A stretch of 64,000 bases of DNA, taken from positions 434,001 through 498,000 of the forward strand of contig JBMNMP010000001.1 of NCBI GenBank assembly GCA_050953405.1, read 5' to 3'. This DNA is from RUG100 sp050953405. GTDB lineage: Bacteria > Bacillota > Clostridia > Peptostreptococcales > Anaerovoracaceae. Numbering within the stretch: position 1 is the first letter of the stretch; the number at the start of each line of letters is the position of its first letter. Below are positions 40,381 through 49,264 of the stretch, piece after piece. The notes under the pieces are model-generated. The model saw only the letters and a program-made list of their open reading frames with translations. It made no database searches and was not told where the DNA came from. The translations under genes and the position numbers were made by a program.

Positions 40381-40647
40381 ATGTCACATATTACACCGGA
40401 AGCATTCGTATTGGGAATGTCCGCACTGGGAGCGGGAATGGCGATGATAGCTATGGCTGGCGTAGGAATCGGTATCGGATTCAATGCCGGCAAGACAGTG
40501 GAAGGAACCGCAAGACAGCCGGAAGCACAGGGCACCCTGCTCAAGCTGATGCTGGTAGGCGTGGCGCTGACGGAGACGGCGGGTATATTTGCTCTGATCA
40601 TTTCGATTATGCTGATGTTCGCCAACCCGTTCATTGGACAACTGTAA
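40381..40647 (+). CDS. atpE: F1Fo ATP synthase subunit c
   Basis: An 88-residue hairpin of two membrane helices that forms the rotor ring. The ion-binding carboxylate is Glu65 (ALTETAG), and the polar loop is ARQPE. Sodium-type c subunits have Gln32 and Glu65-Ser66-Thr67; this one has Ile32 and Glu65-Thr66-Ala67, so proton coupling is more likely (inference from residue comparison with the Ilyobacter subunit). AAGGAGG precedes the ATG; the leader is AT-rich, as often for highly translated atpE. Confidence 0.96.
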   Translation: MSHITPEAFVLGMSALGAGMAMIAMAGVGIGIGFNAGKTVEGTARQPEAQGTLLKLMLVGVALTETAGIFALIISIMLMFANPFIGQL

Positions 40648-40683
40648 CTACTGTAGAGCAAGAGAAAGAAAGGAGGAAATGCC

Positions 40684-41193
40684 GTGAGTCTTGGAATCAT
40701 TCAATTGGACTGGTCATCGCTGATGATCGTGGCCAATGTTGTAATACTGTTCCTAATAATGAAGCGTTTCTTCTTTGAAAAGATACACAACTTCATGAAG
40801 TCCAGGCAGGACAGTGTGAAGGACGCCATCGCGGAGGCCGAAGCAATAAACAAAAAGGCCGACAAAAAGATGGAGGAATATCAGCGCAGGATCGCTAACG
40901 TGGAGAACGAGAGCCGGGATATCATCAGGAAGGCCAAGGCCAAAGCGGATCAGCAGACCAAGCGCATCCTTGACGATGCCAATCAGCGGGCTGCCAGTAT
41001 TATCAGCAACGCTGAAAAGGAGATCGACAGAGAAAAAGTCAAGGCTATATCTGAAATGAAGACAGAAGTCACCACGCTGGCGCTGATGGCAGCTGCCAAG
41101 ATCATGGAGCACGAACTCTCCGGCAGTGAAGAACAGCGCAAGATGGTGGACAAAGTCATTGAAGAGGCGGGGACTGACGTATGGCAGAACTGA
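40684..41193 (+). CDS. atpF: F1Fo ATP synthase subunit b
   Basis: A 169-residue stator subunit: one N-terminal membrane helix (MIVANVVILFLIMKRF) and a long charged coiled coil from about residue 35 to 150. GTG start behind AAGGAGG; an ATG five bases earlier hits a stop at once and is not used. It overlaps atpH by 13 bases. Confidence 0.95.
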   Translation: MSLGIIQLDWSSLMIVANVVILFLIMKRFFFEKIHNFMKSRQDSVKDAIAEAEAINKKADKKMEEYQRRIANVENESRDIIRKAKAKADQQTKRILDDANQRAASIISNAEKEIDREKVKAISEMKTEVTTLALMAAAKIMEHELSGSEEQRKMVDKVIEEAGTDVWQN

Positions 41194-41717
41194 CTGTTGA
41201 TATGACATATGGAAACGCGCTCTTTCAGGCGGCGAAAGACCTGGGAAGGGTGGATGAAATGCACGAGGAAGCCGAAGCGGTGCTGGATGTGTTCCTGCAG
41301 GAGAAAGATTTCTACCGCCTCCTCTGTAATCCAACAGTTTCCAATGAAGAAAAAAAGACCATACTGAAAAACGTATTCGAGGGGCGTATCAGCAAGGAAA
41401 TGCTGAGCTTTCTTTACATACTGGTGGATAACAATCGCGGGGGACACTACGAGCGGATCGTCAGGGAGTACAGAAAGCTGCGCGACGAAGAAGAGGGATT
41501 CGAAACAGGCACGGTCTATTCGGTGCAGCCTTTGACTGAGGAACAAATGGCCAGACTGCAGGAAGAAACATCTGATCTGCTAAAGCGCAGAATAAAACTG
41601 GAAAATCTCACAGACAAATCCCTGATCGGGGGGTTCAAGGTGATGGTTGGAGGAAAGATGATAGATGCTTCGCTGAAAAAGCGGCTCGCTGATCTCGGCG
41701 CGGCATTGAACTCGTAA
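41181..41717 (+). CDS. atpH: F1Fo ATP synthase subunit delta
   Basis: A 178-residue stalk subunit that ties F1 to subunit b. The family's N-terminal helical domain (YGNALFQAAKDLGRVDEM) and C-terminal GGFKVMVGGKMIDASLKKRL block are present. It overlaps atpF and precedes atpA by 10 bases. Confidence 0.95.
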   Translation: MAELTVDMTYGNALFQAAKDLGRVDEMHEEAEAVLDVFLQEKDFYRLLCNPTVSNEEKKTILKNVFEGRISKEMLSFLYILVDNNRGGHYERIVREYRKLRDEEEGFETGTVYSVQPLTEEQMARLQEETSDLLKRRIKLENLTDKSLIGGFKVMVGGKMIDASLKKRLADLGAALNS

Positions 41718-41727
41718 GGAGAAGAAT

Positions 41728-43320
41728 ATGAAGTTAAGACCTGAAGAAATATCTGCGGTCATCAAGGAACAGATAAAAAATTACGAAAAAGAGATGGAGA
41801 TCTCGGACTTTGGCAACGTCATCCAGGTAGGTGACGGCATCGCCAGAGTATATGGTCTGGAAAACTGCATGTCGGGAGAACTGCTGGAATTTGCCGACGG
41901 GACTTACGGCATGGCGATGAACCTGGAAGAAGACAACGTGGGCTGCGTAATATTCGGCTCTGATGTTGAAATCAAGGAAGGCGATATTGTAAAGCCGACG
42001 GGACGAGTGGTTGAAGTGCCTGTGGGACAGGAACTGGTCGGCCGCGTAGTCAATGCGCTGGGACAGCCTATTGACGGCAAAGGCCCGATCAATGCGACCA
42101 AGAGCAGGCCGGTAGAGAGCCCGGCACCTGGCGTACTGCAGAGGCAGTCCGTAAAGGAACCGCTGCAGACGGGACTGAAAGCCATCGACTCCATGGTGCC
42201 TATCGGGAAGGGTCAGCGGGAGCTGATCATCGGAGACAGGCAGACAGGAAAGACCGCTATAGCTATAGATACAATAATCAATCAGAAAGATGAAGACGTG
42301 ATCTGCATATATGTTGCCATCGGACAGAAAAAGTCCACGGTGGCTCAGCTGGTGCAGACACTGGAAAATAAAGACGCCATGAAATACACCATCGTGGTAT
42401 CGGCCACGGCTTCGGATGTGGCCCCGCTGCAGTATATCGCACCGTATGCGGGATGCGCGATGGGTGAAGAATTCATGTACAACGGTCAGCACGTGCTGAT
42501 CATATACGATGACCTTTCCAAGCATGCGGTAGCTTACAGAGCTATGAGTCTGCTGCTGAGGAGACCGCCGGGGCGTGAAGCTTACCCGGGCGATGTCTTT
42601 TATCTGCATTCCCGTCTGCTGGAAAGAGCAGCCAAACTCTCGGATGCTCTGGGCGGAGGATCGCTGACGGCGCTACCCATCATTGAGACCCAGGCGGGAG
42701 ACGTTTCGGCTTATATACCTACAAATGTCATATCGATCACCGACGGGCAGATATTCCTGGAGACGGAGCTGTTCTTCACCGGTCAGCGGCCGGCTATCAA
42801 TGCGGGTATTTCGGTATCCCGTGTAGGCGGCAACGCGCAGATCAAGGCCATGAAGCAGGTCGCCGGAAAGATCAAGCTGGAGCTCGCGCAGTACAGGGAG
42901 CTGGCCAGCTTTTCGCAGTTCGGATCGGATGTCGATCCGGAGACCAAGGCGAGACTGGACCACGGTGCTATACTGATGGAAGTCCTCAAGCAGAGGCAGT
43001 ATCAGCCGATGCGCGTCGACAAACAGGTAATGATCATTTACGCGGCGGCGAACGACTATATGAAGAACATAGAGCTGGAGTATGTGCCGGACTTTGAAAG
43101 GGATTTTCTCGAATATGCGGAGACCCACTACGACAGGATCGGCCGTTCCATCCTGGAGACCGGCGAGCTGTCGGATGAGATGGAGGAGGACCTCAAGGAC
43201 GCACTGGAGCAGTTCATCAAGAATGAAGCCGGCAATTACCTGCTGCACAGCCAGCGGGTGATCAAGTCCACGGGCATCGCGGCCCCGGACAAACCGGACG
43301 ATACGAAGAAGGAGGCTTGA
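41728..43320 (+). CDS. atpA: F1Fo ATP synthase subunit alpha
   Basis: A 530-residue non-catalytic nucleotide-binding subunit. P loop GDRQTGKTAIAID (about 170-182), the SxSR-type signature near PAINAGISVSRVG, and the full C-terminal helical domain. Start follows AAGGAGAAG. A little longer at the C-terminus than many alpha subunits (tail PDKPDDTKKEA). Confidence 0.97.
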   Translation: MKLRPEEISAVIKEQIKNYEKEMEISDFGNVIQVGDGIARVYGLENCMSGELLEFADGTYGMAMNLEEDNVGCVIFGSDVEIKEGDIVKPTGRVVEVPVGQELVGRVVNALGQPIDGKGPINATKSRPVESPAPGVLQRQSVKEPLQTGLKAIDSMVPIGKGQRELIIGDRQTGKTAIAIDTIINQKDEDVICIYVAIGQKKSTVAQLVQTLENKDAMKYTIVVSATASDVAPLQYIAPYAGCAMGEEFMYNGQHVLIIYDDLSKHAVAYRAMSLLLRRPPGREAYPGDVFYLHSRLLERAAKLSDALGGGSLTALPIIETQAGDVSAYIPTNVISITDGQIFLETELFFTGQRPAINAGISVSRVGGNAQIKAMKQVAGKIKLELAQYRELASFSQFGSDVDPETKARLDHGAILMEVLKQRQYQPMRVDKQVMIIYAAANDYMKNIELEYVPDFERDFLEYAETHYDRIGRSILETGELSDEMEEDLKDALEQFIKNEAGNYLLHSQRVIKSTGIAAPDKPDDTKKEA

Positions 43321-43324
43321 TCGC

Positions 43325-44191
43325 ATGGCACGAAGCGACATGCAGGATGTCAAACGCCGTATCCGGAGCGTCACCAGTATGGAGCACATCACTAATGCGA
43401 TGAAGCTGGTGTCGGCCGCAAAGCTGAGAAAGGCGAAGGCGACATACGAAAGCACCATCCCGTATTTTAACTACATAACGCATTCCATCGAGGAAATTTT
43501 CAACAACACGGATTCAGTTCCCCAGCAGTATCTGAAGGGCAGCCGCGAAATAAAGACCACCTGCTATATTATCATAACGGGCAGCCGCGGCCTCTGCGGA
43601 GCTTTCAACGGAAACGTGATCAGGGAAGCTGAACAGGAGATGGAAGCGGACTGGGAAGAACCGCTGCTGATAGCGATCGGCTCCAAAGGTGAAGAGCACT
43701 TCAAAAAGCAGGGTTACAACATATATAAAAAATACACCGCTCCTGCGGAAACGATACCGTTTCAGGAAACGCAGGAGATGAGCAAGCCGATAATAGAGAT
43801 GTATAACGAGGGGACCATCGATGAGGTGGTCATGATATATACTTCATATATCAGCCAGCTGGAGCACGAGGTGAAGAATGTCACCCTGCTGCCCTTCGAG
43901 GCCACACCGGACCCCGATATTATCAGACATCAGCAGGAAGTCGAGTACGAACCGTCAGTGGAGGAGGTATTCAACTATCTGGTGCCCAAGTACGTTGAAA
44001 TTATGATATACGGAGCCATAGTCGAGTCGGCCACCTGCGAGCACGCGGCCAGACGAATGGCTATGGAGAATGCAACGGACAATGCCCGGGACATGCTGAG
44101 CAACCTGTCGCAGTACTACAACAGGGCGAGACAGTCAGCGATAACAGACGAGATCATCGAGATCGTGTCCGGCTCCGAGGCATTGAAATAG
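43325..44191 (+). CDS. atpG: F1Fo ATP synthase subunit gamma
   Basis: A 288-residue central shaft. N-terminal VKRRIRSVTSMEHITNAMKLVSAAKL and C-terminal ATDNARDMLSNLSQYYNRARQSAITDEIIEIVSG (cores MEHITNAMKLVSAAKL and YNRARQSAITDEI) form the coiled coil. GGAGG lies before the ATG, 4 bases after the atpA stop. Confidence 0.96.
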   Translation: MARSDMQDVKRRIRSVTSMEHITNAMKLVSAAKLRKAKATYESTIPYFNYITHSIEEIFNNTDSVPQQYLKGSREIKTTCYIIITGSRGLCGAFNGNVIREAEQEMEADWEEPLLIAIGSKGEEHFKKQGYNIYKKYTAPAETIPFQETQEMSKPIIEMYNEGTIDEVVMIYTSYISQLEHEVKNVTLLPFEATPDPDIIRHQQEVEYEPSVEEVFNYLVPKYVEIMIYGAIVESATCEHAARRMAMENATDNARDMLSNLSQYYNRARQSAITDEIIEIVSGSEALK

Positions 44192-44200
44192 GAGATTAAC

Positions 44201-45661
44201 ATGAACAAAGGAATCGTACATCAGATCATTGGACCTGTTATAGACGTCAAATTCGCTCCGGACGATATGCCGGAACTGTTGAACGCGATAAACATAGAGC
44301 TGAACGGCAAAAAGATCGTGGCCGAGGTGGCGCAGCACATAGGCGATGACGTAGTGCGCTGCGTGGCGCTTTCGTCGACAGACGGCCTCAAACGCGGCAT
44401 GGAAGCCGTGGATACCGGGCACCCGATCGAGGTTCCCGTGGGCAAGGAAGTGCTGGGAAGGCTGTTCAATGTGACCGGGGAGACCATCGATGACAAGGGG
44501 CCCCTGGAGGGCGTGAAGAAAATGCCTATCCACCGTGATGCTCCTTCATTCGAGGAGCAGGACACTTCCTCGCAGATATTCGAAACGGGCATCAAGGTAA
44601 TCGATCTGATCGCTCCCTATACCAGGGGCGGAAAAGTCGGCCTCTTCGGCGGTGCCGGAGTTGGCAAGACGGTACTCATACAGGAGCTTATCAGCAACAT
44701 CGCCCGCGAGCACGGCGGCATATCCGTCTTTGCGGGTGTGGGGGAACGCACCAGAGAGGGCAACGACCTCTATTATGAAATGATAGAGTCGGGCGTTATC
44801 AACAATACAGCCATGGTGTTCGGGCAGATGAACGAACCGCCCGGCGCCAGGATGAGAGTGGCCATGACCGGCCTCACCATGGCGGAATATTTCCGTGATC
44901 AGGAGGGGCAGGATGTACTGCTCTTCATAGACAATATATTCAGATTCACACAGGCGGGTTCGGAAGTATCCGCGCTGCTGGGACGTATGCCGTCGGCTGT
45001 AGGCTACCAGCCCACATTGGCGACAGAAATGGGAGCCCTGCAGGAGAGGATCACTTCGACCAAGAAGGGCTCCATTACATCCGTGCAGGCTATATATGTC
45101 CCCGCCGATGACCTGACCGACCCGGCGCCGGCGACGACATTCGCACATCTGGACGCGACGACGACTCTTTCGCGTTCGATCACGGAGCTGGGCATCTACC
45201 CGGCAGTGGATCCGCTGGATTCGACATCGAGGATACTGGATCCGCTGATCGTGGGCGAAGAGCATTACAATACGGCCCGCGGCGTGCAGGAAGTCCTGCA
45301 GAAGTACAAAGATCTGCAGGATATCATAGCCATCCTGGGAATGGACGAACTGTCAGACTCAGACAAGCTGATCGTCAACAGGGCCAGAAAGATCCAGCGT
45401 TTCATGAGCCAGCCGTTCAGTGTAGCCGAGCAGTTCACCGGGATGCCGGGCAAGTACCTGCCGCTCAGTGAGACTGTAAGAGGGTTCAAGGAGATCCTCG
45501 ATGGAATGTACGATGACATTCCCGAGAGCTATTTCCTCTTCTGCGGCGGCATTGACGAAGTGGTGAAAAAATACGAGGATGCCAACGGCGGCAAGGCCAA
45601 TCTGGTCAAGGACGAGAAGGCGGCTGCAGCTGTCGATGGAGACGATCAGGGAGAGAAGTAG
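44201..45661 (+). CDS. atpD: F1Fo ATP synthase subunit beta
   Basis: A 486-residue catalytic subunit. P loop GGAGVGKTVLIQEL (about 149-162), catalytic Glu in GERTREGNDLYYEM, and the ALLGRMPSAVGYQPTL block. The C-terminus carries an extra tail of about 20 charged residues. A short AGGAG precedes the ATG; atpC begins directly after the stop. Confidence 0.97.
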   Translation: MNKGIVHQIIGPVIDVKFAPDDMPELLNAINIELNGKKIVAEVAQHIGDDVVRCVALSSTDGLKRGMEAVDTGHPIEVPVGKEVLGRLFNVTGETIDDKGPLEGVKKMPIHRDAPSFEEQDTSSQIFETGIKVIDLIAPYTRGGKVGLFGGAGVGKTVLIQELISNIAREHGGISVFAGVGERTREGNDLYYEMIESGVINNTAMVFGQMNEPPGARMRVAMTGLTMAEYFRDQEGQDVLLFIDNIFRFTQAGSEVSALLGRMPSAVGYQPTLATEMGALQERITSTKKGSITSVQAIYVPADDLTDPAPATTFAHLDATTTLSRSITELGIYPAVDPLDSTSRILDPLIVGEEHYNTARGVQEVLQKYKDLQDIIAILGMDELSDSDKLIVNRARKIQRFMSQPFSVAEQFTGMPGKYLPLSETVRGFKEILDGMYDDIPESYFLFCGGIDEVVKKYEDANGGKANLVKDEKAAAAVDGDDQGEK

Positions 45662-46087
45662 ATGGCTAGCATAAAAGTCGAAGTGATAACACCGTCAAAG
45701 CTCTTTTACAGCGGAGACGTGGATCTGGTGATCGTGAGGACCACTTCAGGCGACGAAGGCTTTATGGCGGGACACTGCTGGGCGACGAAGCTGCTGGAGG
45801 TGGACGAGCTCTGGATCAGGGAAGCCGGAAAGTCGGAATACCGTGTGGCTGCGATTGCCGGCGGCTTCATAGATGTCAAAGACAGTATCATCATCTATAC
45901 GGACGCTGCCGAATGGCAGGAGGATATAGATAAAAAACGCGCTCAGGAACTGAAGGAAGACGCGGAACAGTGGCTCAAAACCGAGAAAAAACACGATCCG
46001 AACGAAATCGCCAGGGCGCAGATCGCCATTGCCAAGGCCATCACCAGAATGAAGGTGGCCGAGGGAGGAAGGAGGAGACGAAGATAA
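45662..46087 (+). CDS. atpC: F1Fo ATP synthase subunit epsilon
   Basis: A 141-residue regulatory subunit: N-terminal beta sandwich (ITPSKLFYSGDVDLVIVRT, SGDEGFMAGH) and C-terminal helix pair. It ends in an unusual run of arginines (GGRRRRR). Start codon directly follows the atpD stop; the next gene begins 1 base after its own stop. Confidence 0.94.
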   Translation: MASIKVEVITPSKLFYSGDVDLVIVRTTSGDEGFMAGHCWATKLLEVDELWIREAGKSEYRVAAIAGGFIDVKDSIIIYTDAAEWQEDIDKKRAQELKEDAEQWLKTEKKHDPNEIARAQIAIAKAITRMKVAEGGRRRRR

Positions 46088-46088
46088 C

Positions 46089-46340
46089 ATGAGTGATAAT
46101 ACCAGAGTTGCAGTTATTGGAGTAATTGTAGAGGACAATTCGGCGGCTGCGGAGCTCAACGATCTACTGCACGAATACGCGGATACCATATTCGGCCGCA
46201 TGGGGATACCACACAGGGAGAAGGGGATCTTCATCATCAGCATCGCGGTAGACGCTGATGAGGATACCATCAATGCCCTGTCCGGAAAGCTGGGCGCGAT
46301 CGAAGGAGTGTCCACGAAAACAATCTACTCGAAAGCCTGA
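46089..46340 (+). CDS. TM1266-family iron-only hydrogenase system regulator
   Basis: An 83-residue ACT-like protein matching the 'iron-only hydrogenase system putative regulator' (TM1266) family: RVAVIGVIVED, MGIPHREKGIFIISI, KLGAIEGVSTKTIYSK. In Thermotoga and many clostridia it is encoded with [FeFe]-hydrogenase maturation genes. Here it closes the ATP synthase operon and lies about 1.2 kb from the hydABC genes. A ligand-sensing role is assumed for the family; it has no DNA-binding domain. Confidence 0.88.
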   Translation: MSDNTRVAVIGVIVEDNSAAAELNDLLHEYADTIFGRMGIPHREKGIFIISIAVDADEDTINALSGKLGAIEGVSTKTIYSKA

Positions 46341-46353
46341 AAACAGGAAAAAC

Positions 46354-46384
46354 AGGGATGCTGCCTGCGCGGCATCCTTTTTTA
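46354..46384 (+). terminator. terminator of the ATP synthase operon
   Basis: GGATGC (46356-46361) / GCATCC (46372-46377), 10-base loop, then six T. Confidence 0.85.
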
Positions 46385-46433
46385 ATGCTCACAGGCTTTT
46401 CACAGGCCACCGGTTGCTTTTAGCATTCGGTTA

Positions 46434-46448
46434 AGTGTATAATACACT
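46434..46448. promoter_or_regulatory. palindrome over the -10 box of the solute-binding protein gene
   Basis: AGTGTATAATACACT, a perfect 15-base palindrome that contains the -10 hexamer TATAAT (46438-46443). TTGCTT at 46414-46419 is a possible -35 (18-base spacing). A protein bound here would block the promoter. Confidence 0.55.
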
Positions 46449-46490
46449 AAGCGTTTGCGATATTTTGTCATGAAAGGGCTTGAAAAAGAT

Positions 46491-47399
46491 ATGAAAAAGA
46501 AGATTATTACAGCCGTGCTGCTCAGCATGGTGCTATGTGCGGGACTGCTGACGGCATGCGGCGGCAGCGATGAGGATTCAGAGGGTACCGGAGACTCCGA
46601 TACGCTCAGCAGACAGGTGAAAGTAGTAGCTTATGAGGGCGTTGGCAGCAATGTTCTCAAGAATATCGATGGAGACTATAAGGTCAGGACATACGATCAG
46701 CTGCCGGATGTCGAGAAAAAAATCAAGAGCGGAGACTACGATGTGGCTGTTTTGCCCACGACTTCCGCAGGAAGGATGTACGGCAAGACCGGCCGCAAGC
46801 TGGTAGAGATCAGCCCGGCCAGCATGAACGGGATCTACCTCCTTTCCAACGATTACTACCTCGATGAGAACGCAAAGATCTCCGCGCTGGCGACAAAGAC
46901 CATTTATGTCAGCGGTGAGGACTCCACTGCAGTCAGGGTGTTTGAATATCTGATGAGTGAAGCGGGCATGGACAGCAGTTCGTACAAGCTGAAGGTGCTG
47001 GATTCATATGGCGAGATCAGGAAGGCACTGGCGGACTATGGCAACATCGCCCTAGCTTCGCAGCCGTACGCCACAAACCTCATGAAGAAGAACGACCAGG
47101 TAGTCAAGCTGATGGATCTCAACGAACGCTTCAAAGAGGATACAAATCTGGATATACCGACGGACGTGGTCATCGCAAAGAAGTCATTCGCCGAGAAGCA
47201 CGATTCGGATCTCAGGGTGTTCCTTAAAGATTACAAGAAAGCGAACGACAAGACCAGGCAGCCGGGTCAGCAGGTGTTCTACAGCAATACCAACCGCGGC
47301 ATCACCATCCTCAAGGAGTTCAACGATGCGATGTACAGCTACAACTCCGCGATCTTCGATGGCAGGAGCCTCAAGAACGGACTCTATTATCAGCAGTAA
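46491..47399 (+). CDS. solute-binding lipoprotein (NitT/TauT-like)
   Basis: A 302-residue extracellular binding protein. MKKKIITAVLLSMVLCAGLLTACGG is a lipoprotein signal with lipobox LTAC (core VLCAGLLTACGG). The rest follows the periplasmic-binding fold of NMT1/SsuA-type proteins: VKVVAYEGVGS, then DYDVAVLPTTSAGRMY, IALASQPYATNLMKKN. No permease or ATPase gene is adjacent, so its transporter lies elsewhere or it has another role. Start taken at 46491 by the signal peptide; in-frame ATGs at 46470 and 46455 are possible and no ribosome-binding site is decisive. Confidence 0.83.
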   Translation: MKKKIITAVLLSMVLCAGLLTACGGSDEDSEGTGDSDTLSRQVKVVAYEGVGSNVLKNIDGDYKVRTYDQLPDVEKKIKSGDYDVAVLPTTSAGRMYGKTGRKLVEISPASMNGIYLLSNDYYLDENAKISALATKTIYVSGEDSTAVRVFEYLMSEAGMDSSSYKLKVLDSYGEIRKALADYGNIALASQPYATNLMKKNDQVVKLMDLNERFKEDTNLDIPTDVVIAKKSFAEKHDSDLRVFLKDYKKANDKTRQPGQQVFYSNTNRGITILKEFNDAMYSYNSAIFDGRSLKNGLYYQQ

Positions 47400-47420
47400 G
47401 CCGGATAAAAAAATTACGAT

Positions 47421-47459
47421 AAAGGAAAACCCGAGGAAAGTTCCTCGGGTTTTCCCTTT
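47421..47459. terminator. bidirectional terminator
   Basis: 13-bp stem GGAAAACCCGAGG (47424-47436) / CCTCGGGTTTTCC (47443-47455), flanked by A and T runs, between the solute-binding gene and the convergent hydrogenase operon. Confidence 0.92.
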
Positions 47460-47504
47460 AAAGGGTAACAATATGTTTCTTGATATTTCCTGTTTCAGTG
47501 AGGA

Positions 47505-49247
47505 CTACTCGTAATTAGGCCGTTCGTGATATTCGGTGTGCAGCAGCTGATGTGCTCTGCTGCCTCCGGCCATTCCCAGGTAGTCTTTGTAGAGCCGCTT
47601 GATGGACGGGTTGTTGTGCGATTTGCGGATGAAGGTATTGCGGTCCTCTCTGTAGAGAGCTTTGGCCCTTTCTTCCCTGATGTCGCACCAGTTCCTTACT
47701 TCGGCCATCTGCAGCGGCTGTCCGCCTCCGTTGACGCATCCGCCGGGGCAGGCCATGATTTCGATAAAGTCGAATTGCTCCTCGCCGCTCCTTACTTTTT
47801 CAAGCAGTTTGCGGGCATTACCGAGTCCGTGGGCTGCCGCCGCCCTGATGTGTACGTTGGCCACATCGATATTGGCGACTTTGATGCCGTCCAGTCCGCG
47901 TACGGCTTCGTATTCTATATTGTCTGCCGAGGTACCTGTCAACAGATCGGCAGTCGTTCTCAGCGCTGCTTCCATGACTCCGCCGGTCGCTCCGAAGATG
48001 ACTCCGGCACCGGTAGCTTCACCGAATGGATCGTCGAAATCGCTGTCGCCGAGATTTGTAAAGTCGATACCTACGTCGTATATCATCTTGGCCAGTTCTC
48101 TCGTGGTCAGCACTATATCCACATCGCGGATGCCGTTGACTTCCATTTCGGGCCGCTTGGATTCGAATTTCTTCGCCGTGCACGGCATTATGGAAACAAC
48201 GACGACGTCGCGGGGATCCAGGCCTTCCTTCTCTGCATAATATGACTTCAGCACAGCGCCGAACATCTGATGCGGCGACTTGCATGAAGACACGTTGTCC
48301 AGCAGATCCGGGAAGTTATGTTCACAGAACTTGATCCAGCCCGGCGAGCAGGAAGTGATCAGGGGCAGCTTGCCGCCTCCGCGGATCCTGTCTATCAGCT
48401 CCGCGCTCTCTTCCATGATTGTCAGGTCGGCTCCGGTGTCCGTGTCGAACACTTTATCGAATCCCAGCATGCGCAGGGCGGTGACCATCTGTCCGGTGAC
48501 CGCGGTACCTATCGGCATCTCGAATTCTTCACCCAGTGCAGCCCTGACAGCAGGTGCTGTCTGCACGACTACATGCTTGCTGGGGTCGTGCAGAGCGTTC
48601 CACACTTCGTCGGCGTCGCTCTTTTCGTGAAGTGCGCCCACCGGACATACGTTGATGCACTGTCCGCAGTTGACGCACGGAGTCTGGTCGAGCGTGCGGT
48701 TGAATGCCGCACCGACCACGGTGTTGAAACCGCGGTTCATGGTATCGATGACTCCCACAGTCTGTATGTTCTTGCAGGCGCTGATGCATCTCCTGCAAAG
48801 TATGCATTTGTTGGGATCCCTGACAATGGACACTCCGATGTCCAGCGGTTTTTTGGGCGAATTGTCCTCAAAGCGGACCGTGTCGATCGAGAGCTTGTTG
48901 GCCAGGCTCTGAAGTTCGCAGTCCATCCAGCTGCGGGTACATGTCTGACAGCTGGCGTTGTGATTGGAGAGTATCAGCTCCAGATCGACCTTCCTGGCTT
49001 CCATGACCCTTGGTGTATGTGTCAGAACTTCCATGCCCTCTTCAACCGGGTGCACGCAGCTGGCCTGAAGAGCCTTTTTGCCCTTGACTTCGACCACGCA
49101 CATGCGGCAGCATCCCAGTTCGCTCACGTCTTTGAGGAAGCAGAGGGTGGGGATCTGTATATTTGTTTCTTTGGCAGCTTCCAGTATCGTATAGTTTTCC
49201 GGAACGTAAAGCGGAATACCATCGATCGTAATATTAACTTTATTCAT
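47505..49247 (-). CDS. hydA: [FeFe] hydrogenase catalytic subunit (HydA, group A)
   Basis: A 580-residue subunit that makes or oxidises H2. N-terminal [2Fe-2S] domain (C36, C47, C50 region), His-Cys3 cluster (HNASCQTCTRSWMDC), two [4Fe-4S] ferredoxin sites (CILCRRCISACK, CVNCGQCINVCP), then the H-cluster: TSCSPGWIKF, MPCTAKKFE and CPGGCVNGGGQP. Together with hydB and hydC it forms the electron-bifurcating NADH/ferredoxin-dependent enzyme or a relative (HndD type). Maturation genes hydEFG are not in the window. Confidence 0.96.
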   Translation of the reverse strand: MNKVNITIDGIPLYVPENYTILEAAKETNIQIPTLCFLKDVSELGCCRMCVVEVKGKKALQASCVHPVEEGMEVLTHTPRVMEARKVDLELILSNHNASCQTCTRSWMDCELQSLANKLSIDTVRFEDNSPKKPLDIGVSIVRDPNKCILCRRCISACKNIQTVGVIDTMNRGFNTVVGAAFNRTLDQTPCVNCGQCINVCPVGALHEKSDADEVWNALHDPSKHVVVQTAPAVRAALGEEFEMPIGTAVTGQMVTALRMLGFDKVFDTDTGADLTIMEESAELIDRIRGGGKLPLITSCSPGWIKFCEHNFPDLLDNVSSCKSPHQMFGAVLKSYYAEKEGLDPRDVVVVSIMPCTAKKFESKRPEMEVNGIRDVDIVLTTRELAKMIYDVGIDFTNLGDSDFDDPFGEATGAGVIFGATGGVMEAALRTTADLLTGTSADNIEYEAVRGLDGIKVANIDVANVHIRAAAAHGLGNARKLLEKVRSGEEQFDFIEIMACPGGCVNGGGQPLQMAEVRNWCDIREERAKALYREDRNTFIRKSHNNPSIKRLYKDYLGMAGGSRAHQLLHTEYHERPNYE

Positions 49248-49264
49248 TGCTTACGCTCCCTTCT

